Assembly: GCF_001687325.1 (NCBI RefSeq)
Contig: NZ_LZRD01000002.1
Span: forward strand, 62,001-126,000
DNA: 64,000 nucleotides
From: Streptomyces sp. PTY087I2
GTDB taxonomy: Bacteria > Actinomycetota > Actinomycetes > Streptomycetales > Streptomycetaceae
Direction of reading: 5' to 3'
Shown: positions 16,433-25,527 of the stretch, in pieces
Position numbering within the stretch: the stretch's first letter is position 1
Layout: the number at the start of each line of letters is the position of its first letter
The notes under the pieces: model-generated
The model's input: the letters and a program-made list of their open reading frames with translations, nothing else
Databases searched by the model: none
Told to the model about the DNA's origin: nothing
Translations under genes and position numbers: made by a program

Positions 16433-17127
16433 CGTCGTACCGGGGACAGCCCGGGGCGCACACGCACCGGGTGCGGTGCGTGCTGGCCACGCTGCTCCTC
16501 GCCGTCCTCACCCTGGTCGGCGGTGCCGCCACGGCGAACGGGGCGGTGCCCGCCGCCCTGGCCGCCCGGAGCCTCGCGCCCGCCGTCACCACTGCCGCCG
16601 CTCCGCCGCCCGCCGCTCCGCCGCCCGCCGCACCGTCGTCGGCCGTTCCGCAGACCCATCGGACCGGGCATCGCGCAGGGCATGACAGCGTCCGTGCGTC
16701 CCGGCACGACACCTGCCACGACGGCGTATTCGGCCCCCGAGACCACCACGCCGGGCACGGCATCGCACACGACATCGCACACGACACCGCACACAACGTC
16801 CGGCACCTCGTGGCGTGGGCCGGGCACGAGCAGCCCAGGGCGGCGGCCGATCCGGCGCAGGCTCCCCGGGCGGGCACCGGCCGGGCGTACCTGCTCCTCC
16901 ACGCACCCCCGCCGCCGCACGACGCGCTGACCCCCGCCCCGCCGGGGCCGGCCGAGCCACGCGGCGGCGTCCAGTGTGTCGCCGCGGAATCCTTCGACGC
17001 ACCCGGTAGCCGCCGGGGCGCGCTTCCCGGTGTCCGGGGGCCTCCGGACAGGACCACCGGTCCCACGACCGGTCATTCGCCGTCCTGTTCCGCCCGTTCT
17101 GCCGTTCCGGCGTCGCGTCCTCGCTGA
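16429..17127 (+). CDS. His-rich exported or membrane-anchored protein of unknown function
   Basis: 232 residues, no family recognised. The N-terminus (TSYRGQPGAHTHRVR) leads into one hydrophobic segment CVLATLLLAVLTLVGGAA, likely a signal or anchor. The rest is Ala/Pro-rich, then a histidine-rich stretch of about 60 residues (HRTGHRAGHDS ... GHGIAHDIAHDTAHNVRH) that could bind metal, and a Pro-rich tail. The GTG at 16429 overlaps the MreB-like stop (GTGA) and the stop is 35 nt before secDF, so the three genes probably form one transcript. Coding potential is supported by this overlap and the hydrophobic segment, but the protein is low-complexity. Confidence 0.55.
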   Translation: MTSYRGQPGAHTHRVRCVLATLLLAVLTLVGGAATANGAVPAALAARSLAPAVTTAAAPPPAAPPPAAPSSAVPQTHRTGHRAGHDSVRASRHDTCHDGVFGPRDHHAGHGIAHDIAHDTAHNVRHLVAWAGHEQPRAAADPAQAPRAGTGRAYLLLHAPPPPHDALTPAPPGPAEPRGGVQCVAAESFDAPGSRRGALPGVRGPPDRTTGPTTGHSPSCSARSAVPASRPR

Positions 17128-17162
17128 GGTGAGGGCGCCCGGCGCCCCACCGGAGGATTTCC

Positions 17163-19517
17163 ATGACTCGCGCCACCGCGGTGCGAGCGGTGCTGGCTGT
17201 CGCCGTGCTGCTCGTCTCCGTCTACATCACCCTGACCATGTCGCCCAGACTCGGCCTCGATCTCCAGGGCGGCACCCGCATCGTGCTCCAGGCCCGGGAC
17301 ACCGCCACCGTCGAGGCGGACCGGGACACCACCGACCGGACCCTGGAGGTGCTGCGGCAGCGGATCGACTCGCTGGGCGTCACCGAACCGACCCTGACCC
17401 GTTCCGGCGAGGACCGGATCATCGTCGAACTGCCCGACGTACAGGACCCGCGCCAGGCCGCCGAGGTGATCGGCCGGACGGCTCAACTCACCTTCCACGC
17501 GGTCGAGGGCCCGGGGACGGACCAACCGGAGAAGAAGACCCCGGCCCCCGAATCCACCACCGACCCCGCCCCCGACACCGACCCCGACCGTCTGACGCTC
17601 CCCGACGAGCAGGGCCGTCCCCTCGCCCTCGGCGAACCCCGGCTCTCCGGCGCGGGCGTCGAGGACGCGAGCGCCGCGTTCGACGCGCAGGGCGGAGCGG
17701 GCTGGACCGTGTCGCTGGAGTTCCGCAAGGACGCCGGACAGGACTGGAAGAAGCTGACGGGGGAGGCCGCCTGCCACCCCGCCGGGGACGACCGGCGGAG
17801 GGTCGCCATCGTCCTCGACGAGAAGGTCATCTCCTCGCCGCAGGTCGACCCCTCGGTCGGCTGCGGCGCCGGACTGCCGTCCGGTGCCACCCAGATCACC
17901 GGATCGTTCAGTGCGGACGAGGCGCGCGATCTGGCACTCCTCATCAAGGGCGGGGCCCTGCCCGTGCCCGTCGAGATCGTCGAGCAGCGGACCGTCGGCC
18001 CGACGCTCGGCGCGGCGGCCATCGACGCGAGCGCGCAGGCGGCCCTCATCGGAGCGGCCGCCACCGCGCTCTTCATCACCGTCGTCTACCGCCTCTTCGG
18101 TGCGCTGGCCGCCGTGGCGCTGGGCGCGTACGGAGTGATCTCGTACGCCGCGCTCATCGCCCTCGGCGTCACGCTGACCCTTCCCGGCCTCGCCGGGTTC
18201 GTCCTCGCGATCGGGATGGCGGTCGACGCGAACGTCCTGGTCTTCGAACGGGCCAGGGAGGAGTGCGCCGACCGGCCGAAACGCTCCCTGCGTTCCGCGC
18301 TGACGTCCGGGTTCCAGAAGGCGTGGAGCGCGGTCGCCGACTCCAACGCGACCACGCTGATCGCGGCCGGACTGCTCTTCTTCCTCGGTTCGGGCCCGGT
18401 CAAGGGCTTCGGTGTCACGCTCGCCATCGGGGTCGTCGCCTCGATGTTCTCCGCCCTGGTCATCGCCCGCGCGCTCACCGAGATCGCGGCGAACTCCCGC
18501 TTCGTCAGCGACTACCGGGGCGTCAACGGCATCGGCCGCCCCGGTGCCGTACGGACGTGGCTGGTCCGCAAGGATCCGAAGCTCTTCCGGAAACCGGTCC
18601 GCTGGCTCGTCGTCTCGGCGGTGCTGGTCGTCGTCGCGGTGGCCGGGATCGTGGTGCGCGGAGTGGATCTGGGCGTCGAGTTCACCGGCGGCCGGCTGGT
18701 CGAGTACTCCACCAGCCGCCCGGTCGACGTGGAGACGGCCCGGGACCGTATCGCTGCCGCCGGATTCGGGGACGCGGAGGTCACCACGGCGGGCGACGGC
18801 GACCTGTCCGTACGCACGGGGAAGCTCGACAACGACGGCGAACACGCCCTGCGCGCCGCGCTCGCCGAGGAGGGCGGCGAGACGACGAAGGTACGGGACG
18901 AGCTGATCGGCCCGAGCCTCGGCGACGAACTGCGTCGCAACGCGCTGATCGCCCTGGGCGTCGCGGTGGCCGTGCAGCTGGCCTACCTGGCGGTCCGGTT
19001 CCGGTGGACGTTCGCGGTGGCATCCGTCGTGGCGATGGTGCACGACGTGATCCTGGTGGTGGGGGCCTTCGCCTGGCTGGGGCGGCCGGTCGACGGCATC
19101 TTCCTGGCCGCCCTGCTCACCGTGATCGGCTATTCGGTCAACGACTCGGTGGTGGTCTTCGACCGGGTACGGGAGCTGTGGGGGGCGAACCGGCGGACCC
19201 CGCTGGACACCATCGCCCGCCGGGCCGTCCTACAGACCGTTCCCCGTACGGTGAACACCGGGATGGGCGCCCTGTTCATCCTGGCCGCCCTCGCGGTGCT
19301 CGGCGGTGACTCGCTGGCCGACTTCGCGCTCGCCCTGCTCATCGGCATCGTCGTCGGCACCTGGTCCTCGGTGTTCACCGCCGTACCCGGGGCCCTCACC
19401 CTGGAGCGGAGCGCCAAGGCCCCGCCGCCGCCCGCACCGGGCAAGGGGAAGGGCACATCGCGCGGGAAGGCCCGCACGGCACGCCGCGATCCGCTCGACA
19501 ACGGAGCCCGCGTCTGA
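17163..19517 (+). CDS. secDF: Fused protein-export membrane protein SecDF
   Basis: 784 residues joining SecD and SecF, which use the proton motive force to help the Sec translocon release and pull exported proteins. SecD half: first membrane helix near 5-25, GLDLQGGTRIVLQ (about 33), a periplasmic P1 region with a Pro/Asp-rich insert (about 118-145), PVEIVEQRTVGPTLG, and AIGMAVDANVLVFER. SecF half: GVDLGVEFTGGRLVEYS (about 500), MVHDVILVVGAFAW and TVIGYSVNDSVVVFDRVRE. ATG is preceded by GGAGGATTTCC. Streptomyces also carry a separate secD-secF pair, so this is probably the additional fused copy. It ends with a basic tail. Confidence 0.95.
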   Translation: MTRATAVRAVLAVAVLLVSVYITLTMSPRLGLDLQGGTRIVLQARDTATVEADRDTTDRTLEVLRQRIDSLGVTEPTLTRSGEDRIIVELPDVQDPRQAAEVIGRTAQLTFHAVEGPGTDQPEKKTPAPESTTDPAPDTDPDRLTLPDEQGRPLALGEPRLSGAGVEDASAAFDAQGGAGWTVSLEFRKDAGQDWKKLTGEAACHPAGDDRRRVAIVLDEKVISSPQVDPSVGCGAGLPSGATQITGSFSADEARDLALLIKGGALPVPVEIVEQRTVGPTLGAAAIDASAQAALIGAAATALFITVVYRLFGALAAVALGAYGVISYAALIALGVTLTLPGLAGFVLAIGMAVDANVLVFERAREECADRPKRSLRSALTSGFQKAWSAVADSNATTLIAAGLLFFLGSGPVKGFGVTLAIGVVASMFSALVIARALTEIAANSRFVSDYRGVNGIGRPGAVRTWLVRKDPKLFRKPVRWLVVSAVLVVVAVAGIVVRGVDLGVEFTGGRLVEYSTSRPVDVETARDRIAAAGFGDAEVTTAGDGDLSVRTGKLDNDGEHALRAALAEEGGETTKVRDELIGPSLGDELRRNALIALGVAVAVQLAYLAVRFRWTFAVASVVAMVHDVILVVGAFAWLGRPVDGIFLAALLTVIGYSVNDSVVVFDRVRELWGANRRTPLDTIARRAVLQTVPRTVNTGMGALFILAALAVLGGDSLADFALALLIGIVVGTWSSVFTAVPGALTLERSAKAPPPPAPGKGKGTSRGKARTARRDPLDNGARV

Positions 19518-19574
19518 GAGATCCGAGGGGCCTGAAGGATCCGGGGGGCCTGAGGGGAGCGCGAAGGGGCTGGG

Positions 19575-20450
19575 TCAGGACGGGACGTGGGCGTGCAGAT
19601 AGGCGGCGGTTTCCCGGTCCGCCGGGAGGAACGTCTCGATGGCCAGCTCGGCCACCGTCACGTCCATCGGCGTATTGAACGTCGCGATCGACGACACGAA
19701 CGACAGGACCCGGCCGCCGTGTTCGAGCAGCATCGGCAGCGCGAACGCGGCGGCCCGGTCCCGCTCCCGGCCCGCACGGTCCGGCCCCTCGGCGACCCGG
19801 CCCGCGCCGGCCGCGCCACCCGTTCCGTCCGTGGCGCGGGGCGTGCCGTCCGCCCGGGCCGGGGCCGGATACGCGGCCACCTCGTCGTACAGCTCGCGCA
19901 GGGCCGGTGAGCGTACGAGGGCGATCTGACGGTCCATCTGCGCCAGCAGATCCGCCCGCCACTCGGGGAGGTTCACAATGCGCGGGGCGAGGCCCTCCGG
20001 GTGGAGGGTGAGCCGCATGGCGTTCAGCGGCGGGGTCAGCAGCTTCTCCGGTACGCCCTCCAGTAGCAGCGCCACCCCGCGGTTGGCCGCCACCACCCCG
20101 TAGGTGCCGTCGACCACGAGCGCCGGATACGGCTCGTACGCCGCGAGCAGGCGCTCCAGGCTCTCGCGCAGGGAGGCCAGCGCGGGGTCGTCGAGGGGCG
20201 TCTGCGGGTAGCGGGGCGCGTAACCGGCGATCACGAGAAGGGCGTTGCGTTCCCGGACCGGGATGTCCAGCTGTTCGGTCAGCCGCAGGACCATGTCCTC
20301 GCTGGGCCGGGAGCGGCCCGTCTCGATGAACGAGATGTGGCGGGCCGAGGAGTCCGCGCGCAGGGCCAGTTCCAGCTGGCTGATGCGCCGCTGCTCCCGC
20401 CAGTCCCGCAGCAGTGGCCCCACTCCCGTGTCGGGCAAGACAGTCGTCAT
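19575..20450 (-). CDS. XRE/MmyB-like transcriptional regulator
   Basis: 291 residues. An N-terminal Cro/C1 helix-turn-helix (LLRDWREQRRISQLELALRA, then SARHISFIETGRSRPS) is followed by the MmyB-type ligand-binding region containing YPALVVDGTYGVVAANRG and LLTPPLNAMRLTLHPEGLAPRI. MmyB-like domains may bind fatty-acid-like ligands in a PAS-like fold. A low-complexity Gly/Ala/Arg insertion sits near residues 205-230. The gene diverges from the pterin dehydratase gene with 105 nt between starts. Confidence 0.88.
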   Translation of the reverse strand: MTTVLPDTGVGPLLRDWREQRRISQLELALRADSSARHISFIETGRSRPSEDMVLRLTEQLDIPVRERNALLVIAGYAPRYPQTPLDDPALASLRESLERLLAAYEPYPALVVDGTYGVVAANRGVALLLEGVPEKLLTPPLNAMRLTLHPEGLAPRIVNLPEWRADLLAQMDRQIALVRSPALRELYDEVAAYPAPARADGTPRATDGTGGAAGAGRVAEGPDRAGRERDRAAAFALPMLLEHGGRVLSFVSSIATFNTPMDVTVAELAIETFLPADRETAAYLHAHVPS

Positions 20451-20555
20451 GCCCAGACCGTAACGTCACCGGCGGGCCGGGGACGGTGCCGGTACGGGCC
20501 GCCCGGCCCGCCGTGACGCATACGCCGACCCACCGAGACCCACGGGAGCCGTCCC

Positions 20556-20861
20556 ATGAGCGCCGAACCGCTGTCGCCGTCCGAGACCGAAAGCCGGCTG
20601 GAGAGCCTGCCCGGCTGGGCGCTGGAAGGGGACCGGATCACCCGGACCTTCCGGCTGCCCTCCCACTTCGCCGCCGCCGCGCTGACGGTCCACATCGCGC
20701 GGATCCAGGACGAGCTGAACCACCACTCCGATCTGACGCTCGGCTACAACACGGTGGCCCTCGCCGTCCACACGCACTCCGCGGGCGGCGCGATCACCGA
20801 GAAGGACCTCGCGCTCGCCGCCCGGGTGGCCGCCGCCGCCCCGGCCCACGGTGCCGAATAG
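20556..20861 (+). CDS. phhB: 4a-hydroxytetrahydrobiopterin dehydratase
   Basis: 101 residues, the normal length for pterin-4a-carbinolamine dehydratase (PCD/DCoH). It has LPGWALEGDRITRTFRLPSH, the active-site histidines in ELNHHSDLTLGYN and VHTHSAGGAITEKDLALA. The enzyme recycles tetrahydrobiopterin after aromatic amino acid hydroxylation; no hydroxylase is in the window, and in many bacteria this gene stands alone with unclear role. GGGAG precedes the ATG. Confidence 0.9.
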   Translation: MSAEPLSPSETESRLESLPGWALEGDRITRTFRLPSHFAAAALTVHIARIQDELNHHSDLTLGYNTVALAVHTHSAGGAITEKDLALAARVAAAAPAHGAE

Positions 20862-20922
20862 CCACCGGTAGGGGAGCCGAACAGCCGGCAGCGAGAGGAA
20901 CGGCCCACCCGCCCTTCCCCGC

Positions 20923-21885
20923 TCAGGCCACCGTGCCGAACCGCGGGTGCTCGCCGAGCCACCGCGCGTAGCTCGGGGAGCGCGACACCGCCTCCGCGTA
21001 CGCCTCGCGGGTCGCCCCCGCCACCGTCTCCGCCGCCGCGTCGGCGGCGGGGGAGTGCGGATGCCAGCCCACCAGATGACGCCAGCTGAGCGGGGCGCCG
21101 GCCAGCGGTCTCGTCACCACGCCGGGCGTCGGCGGGAACGTCGCCCGGCACAGCCCGATCGCCCGCCCCACCTGCACCAGATGGACGACGGACGAGGTGT
21201 CCGTCTCGTACACCGACACCGGGGTGAAGCCCGACCGCGCGCAGGCCGTGGTGAAACAGTCGGCGAAACAGCCGTCGCCCGGCACATCCGCCCAGCACTC
21301 GTCCGCGAGCGCGGCCAGATCCAGTTCCGCTTCGGCGGCCAGGGGGTGGCCGTCCGGCAGCATCACGAAGACCGGGTCCACCCCGACGACCTCCCAGACG
21401 AGCCGGTCCGCCAGCGGCGGCGCGCTCTCGCCGCACGTCCCGATCAGCGCGAAGTCCAGCCGCCCGTCGATCACCAGCGAGGCGATCTCGTCCACCGACC
21501 ACGAGGTGTACGTCGACACCGCCGCCGACGGGTGCGCGGCCGCCATCCGGTCCACCAGACCGCCGAGCAGCGGACCGTGTGTACCGCCCAGCCGGAACCG
21601 GTCCAGCGCCTCCCGCGCATTGGCGAACCGCACGGCCTCGGCCTGGAGTTCACTGACCGCGGGCAGCACCACCCGGGCCCGCTCCAGCACCAGTTCGCCG
21701 AGCGGCGTGGCACGGGCTCCGGTGTGGTCACGCTCGAACAGAGCGCCCCCGAGGGCCTTCTCGATCCGCCGCAGCTGAGCGCTGAGAGCCGGCTGGGCAA
21801 GCCCCAGCGTGGCGGCGGCCTTGGTGAGGCTGCCCGTGTCGGCTATCGCACGGACCGTTCGCAGATGGCGCAACTCCAGCTCCAT
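20923..21885 (-). CDS. LysR family transcriptional regulator
   Basis: 320 residues. The winged helix-turn-helix is at the start (LRHLRTVRAIADTGSLTKAA, then QPALSAQLRRIEKALGGALF), followed by a LysR-type effector domain. The ATG at 21885 is the family start. It lies on the same strand as the NmrA-type pseudogene at 22003-22829, which is upstream of it, so its target is not obvious; the two are 117 bp apart. Confidence 0.9.
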   Translation of the reverse strand: MELELRHLRTVRAIADTGSLTKAAATLGLAQPALSAQLRRIEKALGGALFERDHTGARATPLGELVLERARVVLPAVSELQAEAVRFANAREALDRFRLGGTHGPLLGGLVDRMAAAHPSAAVSTYTSWSVDEIASLVIDGRLDFALIGTCGESAPPLADRLVWEVVGVDPVFVMLPDGHPLAAEAELDLAALADECWADVPGDGCFADCFTTACARSGFTPVSVYETDTSSVVHLVQVGRAIGLCRATFPPTPGVVTRPLAGAPLSWRHLVGWHPHSPAADAAAETVAGATREAYAEAVSRSPSYARWLGEHPRFGTVA

Positions 21886-22002
21886 AAGGGCAAGTTATGG
21901 CCCCTGAAGCACCCCGGCAATATGTGTGCTCCGCCTACCGTTCGGTCGGTGTACACGGGCCGTACGCCGCCGGGCCGAGCCGGTCGGTCGCGGCGTTCCG
22001 CT

Positions 22003-22829
22003 TCAGCCGTGCCAGGCCCCGTCCCGGGCGGCCTCGCGGGCGAAGTCGGAGAAATCTTTCGGCTCCCGCCCCAGCACCCGCTTCACGTCGTCCGTCGTCG
22101 CCGCGTTGTGCCCGTCCAGCAGCGTGGCGAACAGCTCGGCCAGGAATCCGGCCTCCGCCTCGGACACCCCGAACTCCTCCAGCAGCGAGGCGTACACGGG
22201 CCCGGTCACCGGCGTGTACCGCACCGGCCGGCCCGCCGCCCGGCCCAGTTCCTCCGCGGCCTGCTCGAAGGTCAGGGCACGCGGGCCCGTCAGCTCGTAC
22301 ACCGCCCCCGCGTGCCCGTCGCCGGTCAGCGCGGCCACCACCACGTCGGCCAGGTCGTCGAGGTCCAGGAACGGTTCCGCCGTCGTGCCCGCGGGGAAGA
22401 CCAGCTCGCCGCCGATCACCCCGTCCAGCAGCGCGCCCTCGCTGAAGTTCTGCGCGAAGAACGCCGACCGGACGACCGTGACCTCCACTGTTCCGGCGGC
22501 CCCGCGCAGCGCCTCCTCGGCGACGGCCGCCTGCGGCTCGCCGCGCCCCGACAGCAGCACCACCCTGCGCACCCCGCACGCCGCCGCGGTCCGCCCGAAC
22601 ACGGCCATCGCCTCCGCCGCCCGGGGCACCGCCAGGTCCGGGTAGTACGCCACATAGGCGGCCTCCGTGCCGCGCAACGCCGCCTCCCACCCCGTGTCGT
22701 CCTGCCAGTCGAACGGCACCTCGCCCGTGCGTGAACCCGACGGACCGGCACACGGAGGGCGGCCAGCCGCTCCACCACCCGGCGGCCCGTCTTGCCCGTG
22801 CCGCTCGTCACCAGAACTTTTCCCGTCAT
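22003..22829 (-). pseudogene. NmrA-type NAD(P)-binding oxidoreductase, frameshifted
   Basis: The N-terminal Rossmann start MTGKVLVTSGTGKTGRRVV reads from ATG 22829 to LRVPVR (about 22740), but the rest of the protein (SGSRTGEVPFDWQDDTGWE, AAYVAYYPDLAVPRAAEAM, VVLLSGRGEPQAAVAEEAL, FAQNFSEGALLDGV and AVYELTGPRALTFEQ) is in another frame ending at 22003. Adding one base near 22735-22740 would give a continuous 275-residue NmrA/SDR-like protein with nothing missing. The downstream frame has an internal GTG at 22719 that would lack the nucleotide-binding loop. This is a real frameshift or a one-base assembly error. The divergent AraC regulator is the usual partner of such reductases. Confidence 0.85.
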
Positions 22830-23003
22830 CCGTCCCACGCCCCGTTCGCCTTCACCGCTGTTGCCGTTGTTGCTGCTGTCGTCGTTCCGTCGTGTGTACG
22901 CGTTCTCCGTCATGGCTCCAGACTCCCGGGGCCGCGCCCGCCGGAACATGTTCGAAAGACTCAGCCACCTACTCCTGCGTCCACACGTCTACGCTGGCGG
23001 GCC

Positions 23004-23963
23004 ATGGACGCTCTCGCCGGACTTCTGGACGGACCACGGGCCCGGGGCGCGTTTCTGCTCCGCATGGTGATGGAGCCGCCCTGGGCGGTACGGATCGAGG
23101 ACCGGGCGCCGATCTGCCTCATGTCGGTCCGGCGCGGCGCGGTCTGCGTCCTCCCGTCCGACGGAGGCGAACCGGTCCGGCTCGGCCCCGGGGACATCGC
23201 GGTGGTCCGCGGCCCCGATCCGTACACCGTCGCCGACGCGCCCGGGACGACACCCCACGCGCTCATCGGACCCGGCGGTGTCTGCACCACCCTGCACGGC
23301 CGCCCGCTCGCGCAGGACATGGTGCTGAACGTACGGACCTGGGGGAACGCGGCCGACGGCGGTACGGCCGTCCTCGTCGGCACCTACCTGCTGGACGGGG
23401 AGATCAGCCGCCGGCTGCTGGACGCCCTGCCCCCGCTCCTCACGGTCCCCGCCGACGCGCGCACCCGGCCGCTGCTCGACCTGCTCGACGCGGAGATCTC
23501 CCAGGACGAGCCGGGCCAGCGCGTCGTCCTGGACCGGCTGCTGGACCTGCTGCTCATCGCGGTGCTCCGCGCCTGGTTCGCCCGGCCCGGGGCCGACGCC
23601 CCCGCCTGGTACCGCGCGCTGGGCGATCCGGTCGTGGGCACCGCGCTGCGGCTGCTCCAGGACGACCCGGCACACCCCTGGACCGTCGCCTCGCTCGCCG
23701 CCCGCGCCGGGGTGTCCCGGGCCGGTCTGGCCCGCCGGTTCACCGAACTGGTCGGGGAGCCGCCGATGGCGTACCTCACCGGCTGGCGGCTCGCCGTCGC
23801 GGCCGACCTGCTGCGCGAGAGCGACGCCACGGTGGAGGCCGTGGCCCGGAAGACCGGCTACAGCACGCCCTTCGCCTTCAGCGCCGCGTTCAAGAGGGTG
23901 AGGGGAGTGAGCCCGCAGGAGTACCGCGCCGGCACGCCGGGCACCCCTCTCGACACGCCGTAG
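23004..23963 (+). CDS. AraC family transcriptional regulator with cupin domain
   Basis: 319 residues. N-terminal AraC-binding cupin (AraC_binding_2/cupin_6): AFLLRMVMEPPWAVRIEDRA, then VCVLPSDGGEPVRLGPGDIAVVRGPDPY. The C-terminal half has two helix-turn-helix motifs (TVASLAARAGVSRAGLARRF and AVARKTGYSTPFAFSAAFKR, then GVSPQEYR). ATG 23004 starts the recognisable domain. It is divergent from the frameshifted NmrA-type reductase with 174 nt between, the arrangement usually seen when this regulator controls that reductase. Confidence 0.9.
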   Translation: MDALAGLLDGPRARGAFLLRMVMEPPWAVRIEDRAPICLMSVRRGAVCVLPSDGGEPVRLGPGDIAVVRGPDPYTVADAPGTTPHALIGPGGVCTTLHGRPLAQDMVLNVRTWGNAADGGTAVLVGTYLLDGEISRRLLDALPPLLTVPADARTRPLLDLLDAEISQDEPGQRVVLDRLLDLLLIAVLRAWFARPGADAPAWYRALGDPVVGTALRLLQDDPAHPWTVASLAARAGVSRAGLARRFTELVGEPPMAYLTGWRLAVAADLLRESDATVEAVARKTGYSTPFAFSAAFKRVRGVSPQEYRAGTPGTPLDTP

Positions 23964-24030
23964 GATGCCTCGATTTGCCGGATCGGCAAGGAACCTTGCC
24001 GCGCGACCGGCCCGTGAGGAAGCTGGCCCC

Positions 24031-24915
24031 ATGAGCAGCCACGCCGGTCACGGCCACCACGACACGCACTCCGCCGACATCGACTGGGACGTCCTGGGCC
24101 CCCTGCTGGAGCAGGAGGCCGAACTCAACGGTACGCAGTACGAGGAGGCCGCCCGCTGGATCGCCGCCCTGCCGACCGCCCCCGAGGTCCGCCGGGTCCT
24201 CGACATCGGGAGCGGCCCCGGGGTCGTCTCCTGCCTGCTGGCCCAGGTCTTTCCGGAGGCCGAGGTGGTGGCCGTGGACGCCACGCCCGCTCTCCTGGAA
24301 CGCGCGAGGAACCGGGCGCGCCGCCTCGGCGTGATCGACCGCTTCCGGACATTTGAAGCCGAACTCCCTTCGGACTTCGACCGGTTGGGCGAGGCCGATC
24401 TGATCTGGGCGGGCAACTCCCTGCACCATCTGGGCGATCAGCGCGCCGCGCTGGCGGGCTTCGCCGGGCTCCTGCGGGCCGGCGGAACGGTCGCGCTCGT
24501 CGAGGGCGGCCTGCCCGCCCGGCGGCTGCCCCGCGACATCGGTATCGGAGAGCCCGGTCTGGAGGCCCGGATGACCGCGGCCGCCGCCACCCGCTTCGAG
24601 CGCATGCGGTCCGAACTCCCGGGCGCCAAGCGGGAGATCGAGGACTGGGCCGCGCTCTTCACCGCCGTCGGCCTCGTCCCGCAGGGCGCCCGCAGCTTCC
24701 TCCTCGACCTGCCCGCCCCCGTCTCCCGTCCGGTCCGTGACCACATCATCGCGAGCATCACCCGCGAGCGCGAGGTGCTCGGCGACCTGCTGACGGCCGA
24801 GGACAGCGCCGTACTGGACCGGCTGCTGGACCCCGAGGACCCGGAAGGCCTGCACCACCGCCCGGACGTCCACCTGCTCGCCGCCCGCACGGTGCATCTG
24901 GGCCGTCGCGGCTGA
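24031..24915 (+). CDS. Class I SAM-dependent methyltransferase
   Basis: 294 residues. It begins with a His-rich leader (SSHAGHGHHDTHS) and an helical cap, then motif I RVLDIGSGPGVVSCLLAQ (about 56-73), VVAVDATPALLERAR, LIWAGNSLHHLGDQRAAL and LRAGGTVALVEGG. The C-terminus has helical substrate-binding elements. GAGGAAG lies 9 nt before ATG 24031. Acceptor unknown; related Streptomyces proteins are annotated simply as methyltransferases. Confidence 0.87.
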   Translation: MSSHAGHGHHDTHSADIDWDVLGPLLEQEAELNGTQYEEAARWIAALPTAPEVRRVLDIGSGPGVVSCLLAQVFPEAEVVAVDATPALLERARNRARRLGVIDRFRTFEAELPSDFDRLGEADLIWAGNSLHHLGDQRAALAGFAGLLRAGGTVALVEGGLPARRLPRDIGIGEPGLEARMTAAAATRFERMRSELPGAKREIEDWAALFTAVGLVPQGARSFLLDLPAPVSRPVRDHIIASITREREVLGDLLTAEDSAVLDRLLDPEDPEGLHHRPDVHLLAARTVHLGRRG

Positions 24916-24949
24916 GCGGGCGACCTCGCCGCGAACTCCTCTGCCGGAC

Positions 24950-25417
24950 CTACGCCACCGGCTCCAACTGCCACCACTGGAAGGGGGAGTCGGTGTCCTC
25001 CCACTGCTGGACCGTGCCCCCGGCCTCGGTGGAACCGTCCGCGACCTCCATGACCAGCCCGCTGATGAAACTCACCAGCGTCACCGTCCCGGGCGCCTCC
25101 GGATGCTGCTCGATCAGCCACTCCTGGGCGCCGAAGTTGTTGGCCTTCCACTGCTGGATCCGGGTGCCGTTCGACGTGTCGGCGTTCGCCACGTCCAGCC
25201 GCTTCCCGCTGTGCTCGTTGACCAGGTGGAAGAGGGCCGCGCCCTCGTGCACCGGGGACAGCCGCCACACCTGCGCGGCCGTCCCGTCGTCCTCGCCCTG
25301 CTGGACCCGGGCCCCGCTGCCCTTCGCCGCGCCGTACACCTCCAGCACCAGCTGGCTGCCGACGTTGCGCAGACGGTACGGGCCCGCCTCGACGACGGGC
25401 GCGAGTTCGCCGCTCAT
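24950..25417 (-). CDS. Ricin-type beta-trefoil lectin domain protein
   Basis: 155 residues, a single beta-trefoil. Three repeated units each end with the QxW-type motif: AAQVWRLSPV, GAQEWLIEQH and PFQWWQLEPV. Each has the matching LVLEVYG, KRLDVAN, LVMEVADG strand. RICIN domains bind galactose-type sugars. No signal peptide is visible, so it may act inside the cell or be exported by another route; normally these are appendages of larger enzymes, so a free-standing one is unusual. The ATG at 25417 is chosen because the frame upstream becomes low-complexity. Confidence 0.85.
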   Translation of the reverse strand: MSGELAPVVEAGPYRLRNVGSQLVLEVYGAAKGSGARVQQGEDDGTAAQVWRLSPVHEGAALFHLVNEHSGKRLDVANADTSNGTRIQQWKANNFGAQEWLIEQHPEAPGTVTLVSFISGLVMEVADGSTEAGGTVQQWEDTDSPFQWWQLEPVA

Positions 25418-25470
25418 GTTCCCAGTCTCCCCGATGGATGTGTGCTGCGGGCTGCCGCCGGTCCAGGTGC

Positions 25471-25516
25471 CGACGACGGCGCCCCCACCGCGAGCACGGT
25501 GGGGGCGCCGTCGTCG
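25471..25516 (-). terminator. Strong 20-bp-stem terminator
   Basis: Perfect inverted repeat: CGACGACGGCGCCCCCACCG at 25471-25490, 6-nt loop, exact complement at 25497-25516. It follows the stop of the aldo/keto reductase gene (- strand, 25528) by 11 nt and precedes the lectin gene, so it separates the two. Confidence 0.85.
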
Positions 25517-25527
25517 GCCGGGCGCGC

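Noticed and set aside
16676..16800. Short GCACACGACA-type repeats considered as a CRISPR or iteron array
   Set aside because: The units are short, irregular and keep the reading frame, encoding the His-Asp-Ala stretch of the His-rich protein; there are no spacers.
25471..25516. The perfect 20-bp inverted repeat considered as an insertion-sequence end or attachment site
   Set aside because: A short loop and position just after a stop codon fit a terminator; no transposase or target duplication is nearby.
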